Positions 55,850 to 63,676 of a stretch of DNA of 64,000 bases are shown here, piece by piece. Numbering within the stretch: position 1 is the stretch's first letter; the number at the start of each line of letters is the position of its first letter. The translations under genes and the position numbers were made by a program. The notes beneath the pieces were generated by a model. That model did not search any database, was not told the origin of the DNA, and was given only the letters and a program-made list of their open reading frames with translations. This DNA is from Phycisphaerales bacterium (lineage in GTDB: Bacteria > Planctomycetota > Phycisphaerae > Phycisphaerales > UBA1924), in assembly GCA_029260475.1 (NCBI GenBank), contig JAJDDE010000146.1:1-64000 (forward strand). Direction: 5' to 3'.

Positions 55850-56971
55850 TCACTCTATCGCGGGCTTCGACGAGGCGCGAACGACCACACCCCGCGCCGC
55901 CGCCTCGAGTTGGGCGGCGTCGGAGGGCAGCGCCACTACGGCGCACGCGCGCCGCCCCGTGTTCAGGTCATCGGGCAGGCAGGCGAGCTCGCCCAGCCAG
56001 CCCAGCACATCGGCCCGGAGCGGGGTGAGCGGGGGCTCGCCCGGGTCGGGCACCGATGCCCCGAGCAGCGACGGCACGTCGTCGGGGGGCGCGCCGCCGC
56101 TCAGCCATCGTGCCCCAGTGCCGGAGCAGGCGATCACGCACACGCGGTCCTGCGGGTCTGACGACGCGATGACGCACCACATGGCGCCGTGGACCTCGCG
56201 CGCGACGGTCCCGTCCAGCGGCGCGGTGCGCGCGAGGAGCGTCTTGTGCGCACCGGCGCGTTCGTAGTCGAGCGCCGAGGCGGCGTCCTTCATCGCGGCG
56301 AGTGCCTCCGCGCGGTGGGTGAGCGGGTCGGCGAGCCACCGTTGGCCCCGCTCCACGCGGGCGCGGTAACTCGCCATCGATTCCGAGCCGTCGCAGGGCG
56401 CGGGGCACCGCCCCATGTCTTTGTACGCGCACGCGCTCGCGTGCGGCTCGAGGACGAGCAGGTGGTGGTGCCGGCACAGGTCCAGGGCGTCGGTCACCGC
56501 CTCGCCCGCACGCGCCGCGCCCTTGCGTGTGGGGTAGGGGCCGTACACGCCTCGGAGGTCCGGGAGCGAGGCCAGGTCGCGTGGGGCGAGCGGGACCGCC
56601 TTGGGGTACTCGTCGCGGGCGTCGAGGCGCAGGAACCAGCAGGGGGGCGTCTTGGCGCCCTCGTCCGCGAGGCGGGGCAGGGCGGCGTGGGCGTGCAGAA
56701 GCCAGAGGAGCCGGCGCGCCGCCTCGCTCTCGGCCTGGATCGTGCGCACAGCGGTCGCCGCCCCCACGAGGCTCTTGGTGGAGCCCCGGGCGAGGGCCGG
56801 GTCGAGGCGCGTGCGCGCGAGCTGGCGCAGGTCACTCGTCGCGAGGATGGAAACGGGCACGCCCGCATCGGTCTCGAAGAGCGCGATGCCGGGCGACGCG
56901 GGGACATCGAGGAACGAGGCCTCGCACGCCGCGTCGAATCGGGTGGCGCCGGTGAAGGACGGGGCGTTCAC
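55850..56971 (-). CDS. UvrC N-terminal-half-like protein with degenerate GIY-YIG
   Basis: 373 residues matching the first half of UvrC. An N-terminal domain begins FLDVPASPGIALFETDAGVPVSILATSDLRQLAR in the place of the GIY-YIG nuclease, but the GIY and YVG residues are replaced (GIA, ILA). Then come PDLRGVYGPYPTRKGA (UvrC YFGPYPS), ACAYKDMGRCPAPCDG (UvrC CLYYHIGRCLAPC) and a UVR segment (MKDAASALDYERAGAHKTLL). The EndoV-like and helix-hairpin-helix domains of UvrC are absent. The start is GTG, 5 nt after the fabZ-like stop. It is likely a non-nuclease DNA-repair accessory or a diverged Cho-like protein. Confidence 0.75.
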   Translation of the reverse strand: MNAPSFTGATRFDAACEASFLDVPASPGIALFETDAGVPVSILATSDLRQLARTRLDPALARGSTKSLVGAATAVRTIQAESEAARRLLWLLHAHAALPRLADEGAKTPPCWFLRLDARDEYPKAVPLAPRDLASLPDLRGVYGPYPTRKGAARAGEAVTDALDLCRHHHLLVLEPHASACAYKDMGRCPAPCDGSESMASYRARVERGQRWLADPLTHRAEALAAMKDAASALDYERAGAHKTLLARTAPLDGTVAREVHGAMWCVIASSDPQDRVCVIACSGTGARWLSGGAPPDDVPSLLGASVPDPGEPPLTPLRADVLGWLGELACLPDDLNTGRRACAVVALPSDAAQLEAAARGVVVRASSKPAIE

Positions 56972-56976
56972 CCGGC

Positions 56977-57522
56977 TCAGTGCTGCATCTGCGAGCGGAT
57001 GCTCGGCACGCTGTCCATAGGGACACGCGGGACCTCGCCGACCTTCGGAAAGGCCATGCCGGTGATGAGGCTTTTGAAGGCGATGTTCTCGCCGACCATC
57101 CCCTGGATGTCGCACACGAAGCGCCGCTCAGAACGCTTGCGGCACTCACAGATCAGGATCAGCTCATCGCCCGGAACGACCTGCAGGTGGAAGGAGGTCT
57201 CTTCGATGCGGGTGAAGCCCGCGAACCAGCGCTGCGGGGTGAACTGGTAGTAGAGCCACGCCGCGAGCTGGGCGCCCGCCTCGATGAGGAGAACGCCCGG
57301 CATGACGGGGTGGGTAGGGATGTGCCCGGCGCACCAGAACTCGTCGGCGCCGACGGTGCGCTTGGCGACACCCCGAACGTAGTCGTCCGAATGCCAGAGG
57401 ACCTCATCGAGCAGGAGCATGTCCCCGCGGTGCGGGAGCAGGCGCGCGATCTCCTTGCGCCCCGCGACGCCGGGCGCCGCGAGGTCGATGTGGTCGATCG
57501 GAAAGACCGGTTGAGCGGCCAT
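56977..57522 (-). CDS. fabZ: FabZ-family 3-hydroxyacyl-ACP dehydratase
   Basis: 181 residues with a single hotdog fold. ARLLPHRGDMLLLDEVL matches the LLPHRxPxLLxD motif, and GHIPTHPVMPGVLLIEAGAQLAAWL contains the catalytic His and the central helix. The usual length is about 150; the extra ~30 residues are at the N-terminus and C-terminus. FabZ dehydrates (3R)-hydroxyacyl-ACP during fatty-acid elongation, and paralogues also act in other acyl pathways. It lies between the Hc1-like gene (upstream) and the UvrC-like gene (5 nt downstream). Confidence 0.87.
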   Translation of the reverse strand: MAAQPVFPIDHIDLAAPGVAGRKEIARLLPHRGDMLLLDEVLWHSDDYVRGVAKRTVGADEFWCAGHIPTHPVMPGVLLIEAGAQLAAWLYYQFTPQRWFAGFTRIEETSFHLQVVPGDELILICECRKRSERRFVCDIQGMVGENIAFKSLITGMAFPKVGEVPRVPMDSVPSIRSQMQH

Positions 57523-57577
57523 TGGATGAGCCTAGCCTCGGAGTTGAGCCATTTGAAGCGTGTACACGGATTGCGAA

Positions 57578-57751
57578 TCAGTCGTCCGTACGCAGCTCGA
57601 GCACCTTCTTGCGGAGGTCCTGAGCCATGTTCTTGATGTCCTGCATCTGCTTGCGCACACGGGTGCCGGCGGCCTTGTTCCCGCCCTCCGCCTTGCGGAT
57701 GTCTTCTTCGATCTCGTTGATGAGCTGCTTGAGGGTCTCGTATTCCTGCAC
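57578..57751 (-). CDS. Histone H1/Hc1-like nucleoid protein (short)
   Basis: 57 residues, helical: VQEYETLKQLINEIEEDIRKAEGGNKAAGTRVRKQMQDIKNMAQDLRKKVLELRTDD. The stretch KAEGGNKAAGTRVRKQ closely resembles KAEKGNKAAAQRVR in the conserved N-terminal part of chlamydial histone-like protein Hc1. The Lys/Ala-rich DNA-binding tail of Hc1 is missing. The start is GTG, with GGAG 8 nt upstream. It leads a minus-strand unit followed by fabZ. It may be a small nucleoid or RNA-binding protein. Confidence 0.75.
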   Translation of the reverse strand: MQEYETLKQLINEIEEDIRKAEGGNKAAGTRVRKQMQDIKNMAQDLRKKVLELRTDD

Positions 57752-57866
57752 CGTTGCGCTCCATTGTCGTGTGAGGGTTGAGAGGCCCGCCCTGCGGGCC
57801 GATCGGCAGAGTCTTACGGAACCGGCCCTCTGACGCAAGGTGAGGGGGTCGGTAGCGTGTCCCGAC

Positions 57867-58937
57867 TCATACGGTATCTGTTCGTACGAGTGCCCGCAAG
57901 AGCGTTTCCGCCGCTTCAACGAGGGTTTCTGCGTCGGCACCGTCCCAGGGGTAGACCACCGTCGCGCAGGCGTCGATCGGGGCACCGTCCAAGTCCGGCT
58001 CGGCCTGCTCGTCATCGAAGACGAGGCCGATCACGCCCCAGGCGGTCACGGCGCCGTACGGCGCGCTCTCTGCGAGGTCGTGCGGTGCGTCCTCGTCGTC
58101 CCAGAGGGCGCTGTCCAGGCGCACGAGGGCGAGCGTGAAGCTCTCCCGCGCGGGGCGGGCCTCGTCGATGCGCAGTTCGAGCTCTTCGAGGAGCGAGCAA
58201 CGGTCCGGCAGGCCCGTGTGCGCGTCCATGGAGGCCTCATCGATGAGCGTCGTGACCGCGTCCTCGAGGTGATAGAGCCCGGCGCAGGCGCGGGCGAGCG
58301 TCGGGAGCAGCGGGGCGAGGCTGCGGGGCGCGACGAGCATCGCCAGCGGGTCGCCCTCGTCGTCGTCGATGGTCGCGTGGGCGTGGCGCTCGTCGATGGG
58401 TGTGTCGAGGTCTTCAAGACGGACGCCGAAGGAGGCGCACCGATCGAGCAGGGTCTCGAGCGCCGGCTCGCCCTCGAGGATCGCCTCGATCGCGTGGACA
58501 AGGCCTTCGAGGGCTTCGAGCGATTCGTCCTGCACGGTGGCCTCGTCTTCGGTCTCTGGGTCTGCGAAATCGACCTGCGGCTCTTTCTCGGGCTGGTCCG
58601 CTGCGGCGGGGTCGCTGAAGCCCAACGGTTCGGTTGGATTCGCTTGGGAGGGATCGATCGCACGCCAGAGGGCGTTGTTGTCCGCGCCGGGCGCGAGGAC
58701 GACGGGCTCGGGCAGCCCCGCGTGCAGGGCGGCGTCGCGCACCTGGCGCATGTCTTCCAGGGAGGCGGCGTGCGCATCGAAGACCATCGCGTCGGGCGCA
58801 CCGTCCTCGGCGCACGCGAGGGCGAGCGCGTCCAGGGCGTCTTCGCAGCGGCGCAGATCCAAACGCACGTCCTTGCGCGCATAGCGCAGCGCATCGCTCA
58901 TGCCGACGCCGATGACGCGGAGCACCTGCGTGTTCAT
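57867..58937 (-). CDS. Acidic protein with degenerate GGDEF domain
   Basis: 356 residues, rich in Asp, Glu and Ala. Residues ~230-356 resemble the shell of a GGDEF domain: TLIDEASMDAHTGLPDRCSLLEELELRIDEA corresponds to the opening DxLTGLPNR segment, and ATVVYPWDGADAETLVEAAETLLRAL to the closing YPxDGxxxxxLLxxADxAL segment. The catalytic GG(D/E)EF loop between them is absent, so it should not make c-di-GMP. The N-terminal half shows Rossmann-like alternation (DAMVFDAHAASLEDMRQVRDAALHAGLPEPVVLA) as in receiver-like folds. The ATG overlaps the preceding stop (ATGA). Confidence 0.7.
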   Translation of the reverse strand: MNTQVLRVIGVGMSDALRYARKDVRLDLRRCEDALDALALACAEDGAPDAMVFDAHAASLEDMRQVRDAALHAGLPEPVVLAPGADNNALWRAIDPSQANPTEPLGFSDPAAADQPEKEPQVDFADPETEDEATVQDESLEALEGLVHAIEAILEGEPALETLLDRCASFGVRLEDLDTPIDERHAHATIDDDEGDPLAMLVAPRSLAPLLPTLARACAGLYHLEDAVTTLIDEASMDAHTGLPDRCSLLEELELRIDEARPARESFTLALVRLDSALWDDEDAPHDLAESAPYGAVTAWGVIGLVFDDEQAEPDLDGAPIDACATVVYPWDGADAETLVEAAETLLRALVRTDTV

Positions 58938-59488
58938 CAGCGCCCCCCGCGCGTGTCGTTGTCGCCCAGGAGCATCGACAGCTCTTCGCTGGAGACCAGC
59001 GGCGTGTCGTCCTCGACGGGGCCCGGCAGCGGCGCGTTGTCTTGGTCATCGTCGGTGATGCGGAGCGCCGCAAAGGGCGCGCCCGAATGCGCATCGTCGT
59101 CGTCGTCGTCGTCGTCCTCATCCTCGATCGGGTCGGGGACGACGCCCGGCTTGGTGGGGACGTACGGCGCCACGGGGGACTCGTCGTCGGGCTCGTACCG
59201 CCAGACCGCGACGTCCGGCGCGTGGGCCATGCACGCGAGCGCGAGCGACTCGGCCCGCGCGTTGCGTCCGGGCTCGACGATCAGCAGCGTGCAGCGCTCG
59301 GCGTCGCCCGCGCGCACCACCTCGGTGATGGCGTGGTACGCGGAGGGCGCGTGGTGCGGGTGCGCATCGTGATGGACCAGCGCATCGGCCAGGGCGCGGG
59401 GGACCGGTTCGCAGACGCCCTCGGATTCGGGGGTGACGATCACGCAGACGCCGGCGGGCTCACTGGATGTGGTGGTATCGGCGTGCAT
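58937..59488 (-). CDS. Acidic hypothetical protein with poly-Asp run
   Basis: 183 residues. The N-terminal ~100 residues form a small alpha/beta region (ITEVVRAGDAERCTLLIVEPGRNARAESLALACMAHAPDVAVWRY). Then comes an acidic linker with nine consecutive Asp encoded by a (GTC)n-type tract (about 59092-59120), and a C-terminal helix (SSEELSMLLGD). No known motif is present. It follows murG by 22 nt and overlaps the GGDEF-like gene by the ATGA junction, so the three share a transcript. Confidence 0.7.
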   Translation of the reverse strand: MHADTTTSSEPAGVCVIVTPESEGVCEPVPRALADALVHHDAHPHHAPSAYHAITEVVRAGDAERCTLLIVEPGRNARAESLALACMAHAPDVAVWRYEPDDESPVAPYVPTKPGVVPDPIEDEDDDDDDDDAHSGAPFAALRITDDDQDNAPLPGPVEDDTPLVSSEELSMLLGDNDTRGGR

Positions 59489-59510
59489 CTGCCAAGTGTA
59501 TCGACGCCGA

Positions 59511-60629
59511 TCACGCGGGCGACGGCTCGATCAGGGCAAGGACACGTGACGCGACGCGCTGCGCGCCGTCACAGGGGCCAAGCGACTGATAACCGCGCTT
59601 CATGTCCGACCGGGCCTGATCACTGGCGAGCAACTCGCGCAGCAGGGGGGCCAGCGCCGCTCGCGTGCGTTCGGGCTCGATGAGGTCGTCCACGAGGTGC
59701 GCCGCCTTGGCCTCGATGAGCGGGCGTGCGTTGGCTTTCTGGTGGTCATCCGCGTGGAATGGGTAAGGCAGGAAGACCGCGGGCGTGCGCGTCGCCCACG
59801 CCTCGGCGACCGCCCCGGCACCCCCACGCGTGATCGCGAGGTCCGCGGCGTGCCACGCGAGGTCCATGCGTTCCACGAAGGGTGTCACGACGGCTTTCAC
59901 GCCCGCGCCGTCGTAGGCGGCCTTCAGGCGGTCACCGATCTCGTCCCCCTCGCCTGCCTGGTGGAGGGCCTGCCAGCCGTAAAAGGCGTCGGGCATCCGC
60001 TCTAGGGCGTCGATGAGGGCGTTGTTCAGCGAGCGAGCGCCCTGACTACCGCCGGTGACGAGGAGGGTTTTGGTGCCTGGGTCGAGCCCGAGCTCCGTGC
60101 GGCACGCACCGGGCTCGGGCATGTCGAGCAGGGCGGCGCGGACGATGGGGGGGAGGCGCTCCCACGAGGCGGGCGTGGTGTCCGAGTGGCTGGAGGTGAG
60201 GACGACCGAAGCGCTGTGGGCGACCAGTCGGGAGGCCTTCCCGGGCACCGCGTCGAGATTGAGGAGCACCACGGGCACGCCTTCGATCCGTGCGGCACGG
60301 GCGGCGGGGGCGCTGACGAAGCCGCCCGTGACGATCAGCGCATCCGCGCCGCGGAGCACGGAGCGGCTCGCGCGGAGCGACCTGCCCCAGTTCCACAGGA
60401 ATCGGGCGAGCGCTCTGGGACGCACGCCGAAGGGCTTGGCGGGCGTGGGTGTCCAGAGTTCATCGGTGGCGCTCATGACGCGGGCGTCGATGGGGCGGTC
60501 CGAGCAGAGAAAGGCGATCTGGGCGTTGGGACGGGCGGCGCGGAGGGCCTGGGCGACCGCGAGCGCGGGGTAGATGTGCCCGCCCGTGCCGCCAGCGGCG
60601 AAGACAATGGTGGGTGCGTCGCCCGTCAT
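59511..60629 (-). CDS. murG: UDP-N-acetylglucosamine transferase MurG
   Basis: Adds GlcNAc to lipid I to form lipid II on the cytoplasmic face of the membrane. 372 residues, GT-B fold. Motifs: [22 protein letters not shown] (Gly-rich lipid I loop), IVTGGFVSAPAARAARIEGVPVVLLNLDAVPGKASR, LLVTGGSQGARSLNNALIDAL, and the C-terminal UDP-GlcNAc site DLAITRGGAGAVAEAWATRTPAVFLPYPFHADDHQKANA. The ATG at 60629 is used. It starts 7 nt after ftsW; two unusual small acidic genes follow instead of murC and ftsQ. Confidence 0.95.
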   Translation of the reverse strand: MTGDAPTIVFAAGGTGGHIYPALAVAQALRAARPNAQIAFLCSDRPIDARVMSATDELWTPTPAKPFGVRPRALARFLWNWGRSLRASRSVLRGADALIVTGGFVSAPAARAARIEGVPVVLLNLDAVPGKASRLVAHSASVVLTSSHSDTTPASWERLPPIVRAALLDMPEPGACRTELGLDPGTKTLLVTGGSQGARSLNNALIDALERMPDAFYGWQALHQAGEGDEIGDRLKAAYDGAGVKAVVTPFVERMDLAWHAADLAITRGGAGAVAEAWATRTPAVFLPYPFHADDHQKANARPLIEAKAAHLVDDLIEPERTRAALAPLLRELLASDQARSDMKRGYQSLGPCDGAQRVASRVLALIEPSPA

Positions 60630-60636
60630 GGTGGTG

Positions 60637-61932
60637 CTACGCGGGCTGCACGACGGTGTGCGGCTCGTCCTCGTCCACGCTGTCGGTGGTGTTCTCCGGG
60701 ACAATGCCCTCGATGAGCACCTCGAAGCGCTCGTTGGCGTTGGCCTCGCGGTCCATCGCCAGGAGCAGGCCCAGGCTGGCGGCGGTGAGCATCCAGCCGG
60801 TGCCGCCCGCGGAGAGCAGGGGCAGGGCGATGCCCTTGGTGGGGGCGAGGCCCGTGACGACGAAGAGGTTCATCAGCGTCTGCCCGCCCATCGTCGCGAG
60901 CACGCCCACGCCCGCGAGTTGGAGGAGGCGCGCCTTGGTGCGCGCGACGATCGCGAAGCCGGCGCAGAGCAGCAGGGCGTACATCGCGAGGACGCCCGCG
61001 GCCCCCGCGATGCCGAGCTCCTCGCAGATGATCGCGAAGAGGAAGTCGGTGCGGTCTTCTGGGAGGTAGCCGAATTTCTGGAGGCCGAAGCCGAGGCCGC
61101 GCCCGAAGCCGTCGCCGTTGGAGATCGCGACGAGGGACTGGATGATGTGGTAGCCGGTGTCCTGCGGGTCGGCGAAGGGGTTGGTGAAGGCCTCGAGGCG
61201 TCGGAGGCGGTAGGGCTCGACGAGCAGGGCGATCGCGACGCCCGCGATGCCGATGGGGGCCAGCAGGGCGAGTTGCCACACCCGTGCGCCGGCGGCGACC
61301 AGCACCGCAACGCCCGCGCAGGCGATGAGCACGCCCGTGCCCAGATCCTCGAGCGTGACGATGGCGCTCACGAGGGCGAGGGCGAGGAGCGCGGGGAGCA
61401 GGCCCGAGGTGAACCGGCGCAGTGATGCCCCTTTGCGCACGCCCCACCAGGCCATCACGGGGATGATCGCCCACTTGGCGATCTCTGAGGGCTGAAAACC
61501 GACGGGGACGCCCGGGATGTCCACCCAGCGTGCGGCACCCTTCACGGTGCTGCCGATGCCCGGGACGTAGACCAGGGCGAGGACGATGAGCGATATCGGG
61601 TAGAGCAGGGGGATCGTCGCCTGCCAGAGACCGGGCCTCGCGAAGCGGTTGAGCGGGAGCTGACCGACGAGCAGGAGCAGGCCGAACGCGATGGCGGCGT
61701 AGGCGGTGGGGCGGCTGAGGATGATCGAACCGATGGTCACGGGCTCGCCCGAGCCGATGGTCATGCCCGCGGATGCGACCATGACGACGCCCGTGCAGAG
61801 CAGGGCGAGGGTCGTTGCGATGATCACTTCACTCGTGCGGGTCACCGGCAGGCTATCGGCGATGCGCCGGTTCGCGGGCCAACATGAAGCCGGCTGCTTG
61901 CGCGCGGTGCCACGCCTGCGTACCGCGGCCAT
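60637..61932 (-). CDS. ftsW: FtsW/RodA/SpoVE-family lipid II polymerase
   Basis: A polytopic membrane glycosyltransferase (SEDS) that polymerises lipid II. 431 residues from the first ATG; a GTG at 61845 (VTRTSEVIIATT) would give 402 residues and begins where homology starts, so the start is uncertain. About ten spans are visible. Signature parts are VGFQPSEIAKWAIIPVMAWW, TLEDLGTGVLIACAGVAVLVAAG, NPFADPQDTGYHIIQSLVAISNGDGFGRGLGFGLQKFGYLPEDRTDFLFAIICEELG, and ALPLLSAGGTGWMLTAASLG. Immediately upstream of murG, a typical division-cluster pair; no ftsZ, ftsA or murC is nearby. Confidence 0.92.
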   Translation of the reverse strand: MAAVRRRGTARKQPASCWPANRRIADSLPVTRTSEVIIATTLALLCTGVVMVASAGMTIGSGEPVTIGSIILSRPTAYAAIAFGLLLLVGQLPLNRFARPGLWQATIPLLYPISLIVLALVYVPGIGSTVKGAARWVDIPGVPVGFQPSEIAKWAIIPVMAWWGVRKGASLRRFTSGLLPALLALALVSAIVTLEDLGTGVLIACAGVAVLVAAGARVWQLALLAPIGIAGVAIALLVEPYRLRRLEAFTNPFADPQDTGYHIIQSLVAISNGDGFGRGLGFGLQKFGYLPEDRTDFLFAIICEELGIAGAAGVLAMYALLLCAGFAIVARTKARLLQLAGVGVLATMGGQTLMNLFVVTGLAPTKGIALPLLSAGGTGWMLTAASLGLLLAMDREANANERFEVLIEGIVPENTTDSVDEDEPHTVVQPA

Positions 61933-62098
61933 TCCGGGGGTGCAAGCCCCGATGGTCGGCGGGCGATCGGGTGTTTGGGGTCACGGGATCGGGAATATTT
62001 TGTACCCGATGAACCCTTGGTGCTCGTAGTGTTCTGTAGTGGGTAGGCGGTCGTCTCGCCGCGACGGCTGCTGCCACCCGAACCCGGAGGATCGCATT

Positions 62099-63346
62099 AT
62101 GCGACGACATTCCAGACACGCCCTGCTGCCCATGGCCCTTGTGATCGGCGCGATCACGCTGCTGGTCTCCGCGCCCATCGTCGAGGCCTCGCCTCGTTCG
62201 CGGGTGCGATCGGGCAACTCGATCAGTATCCGCACCGGGAACAGCTCCCGTTCCTACACGCCGAGCCACTCATCGCATCGCAGCCACTCCAGCCACAGTT
62301 ACGGCAACCGTCACCACAACACCCGGCACTACGGCAATTCGCACACCAAGTCGCACTACGGCTCGGGAGTTTCGATCCGCATCGGCGGCTCGTACAGCAG
62401 CGGGAGCTACCGCTACGGCTACTCCAACCGGCGCCACTACCCGTCGTACCGCACCACCTACCCGACCTACACCTACCCGACCTACACCTACAACAATTAC
62501 AGCTACAACTCCAACTGCGGCACCCCGGTCTACCGCACCAATTCCGGGTACACGAACAACAGCTACGACCGGAGTCCGTCCTACGGCACGGTCTACACGA
62601 CCTCCGCGGATCGGTATCGCGATTGGCAGCAGACCGGCGAGCTCCGGCGCACCGAGACGGTGGTCGAGCGTCCGCGCGAGACCCTGCTCCCTCGCACGCG
62701 GACCATCAGCCAGAGCGATCTGCCCGCGTACGAGCGCGAGATTCAGGAGGCCGCCCGCCTGATCCGTCAGGACCGTCAGGAACTTTCCGCCCCCACAGAA
62801 GAGCTCAGCGAGCCCCCGATGGGTGGTGGCTCCACCCCCACCAGCGGCGATGACGAGTTCCAGGCGACCGAGCCGGACGAGCTCGCCCGGGCGTGGCAGG
62901 CGCTGCTGGATGGCGATATTGCGACCTCGCGTGCGTTGTTCGCAGACGCCGCCCGTGTGATGCCCAAGAAGGGCGAGGCCCGCTTGGGCTACGTGATCGC
63001 GTCGCTCCGTGACGGTGATCGTCGGGCCGCGAGCGTGTCGATGGTGCGTCTGCTCGAGAGCGAGCCTCAGCTCGTGCGCGGCGGGGCGCTCCCGGAGAGC
63101 CAACTCCTGATCCGCGAGATCCAGCGCCAGTCCGAGACGCTCAAGGCGTACCGCGATGACAGCGTGACGACCGTGGAGAACCGCATGCTGATCGCGTTTG
63201 CGGCCCTCCTGCAAGGCGATACTGCCGGCGGGCAGGAAGCGATGCGTCGCGCCCGCAGCGCGGGTGCTGAGGGCATCGCGGCCCGGAACCTCTGGCGACT
63301 CGTGGGCCTCTCCGACAAGCCGCTGGAGCGGTTGTCGGGGCACTGA
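62099..63346 (+). CDS. Secreted Ser/Tyr/His-rich low-complexity protein with C-terminal helical repeats
   Basis: 415 residues. After a signal peptide (ALLPMALVIGAITLLVSAPIVEA), residues ~30-175 are low-complexity, rich in Ser, Tyr, His, Arg and Asn, with repeats such as TYPTYTYPTYTYNNYSYN. A charged linker follows, then a helical TPR-like region from about residue 255 (ELARAWQALLDGDIATSRALFADAARVMPKKGEARLGYVIASLRDGD). The start is set by GGAGG upstream and the signal peptide. It is divergent from the ftsW-murG unit and closed by a strong terminator. Probably an envelope-associated scaffold; the function is not known. Confidence 0.75.
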   Translation: MRRHSRHALLPMALVIGAITLLVSAPIVEASPRSRVRSGNSISIRTGNSSRSYTPSHSSHRSHSSHSYGNRHHNTRHYGNSHTKSHYGSGVSIRIGGSYSSGSYRYGYSNRRHYPSYRTTYPTYTYPTYTYNNYSYNSNCGTPVYRTNSGYTNNSYDRSPSYGTVYTTSADRYRDWQQTGELRRTETVVERPRETLLPRTRTISQSDLPAYEREIQEAARLIRQDRQELSAPTEELSEPPMGGGSTPTSGDDEFQATEPDELARAWQALLDGDIATSRALFADAARVMPKKGEARLGYVIASLRDGDRRAASVSMVRLLESEPQLVRGGALPESQLLIREIQRQSETLKAYRDDSVTTVENRMLIAFAALLQGDTAGGQEAMRRARSAGAEGIAARNLWRLVGLSDKPLERLSGH

Positions 63347-63374
63347 GCACCTCGAAGACGTCTGAACTGACACG

Positions 63375-63399
63375 CCCCGAGCGCAAGCTCGGGGTTTTT
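63375..63399 (+). terminator. Rho-independent terminator after the low-complexity protein gene
   Basis: The stem CCCCGAGC-GCAA-GCTCGGGG is followed by T5. Confidence 0.92.
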
Positions 63400-63676
63400 G
63401 ATTGGTCGTGCCTCGCCCGTACGTCGGGGAAGGCTCGTCCGGGTTTTTTGAGTGCGTACCTCGACGGCGGGAGACCACGGTCTTGCGATCGGGGCTGGGG
63501 GGTGAGGAAATTTGGTGTTTTTTGGTGATGGGAGGCTTTGGGGGCTGCCTAGACTCTGGGCCCTCGTCTCTGTGGTGGAGATGTGGGCACATTTCGTATC
63601 ACCGTCAAGACCACCACGGCCCCGCGGGCGCTGGCCAGCGTCCCTCAGTTGGGTCCGGTGTGGGAGGTAGCAACCT
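63400..63676 (+). promoter_or_regulatory. rplK upstream/leader region
   Basis: About 277 nt before rplK. It contains TTTTTTGG stretches, a possible -10 (TAGACT near 63550) and a GC-rich part just before the ribosome site GGGAGG. No secE or nusG gene is present here. An L1-type autoregulatory RNA is possible, but no match could be shown by eye. Confidence 0.35.
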
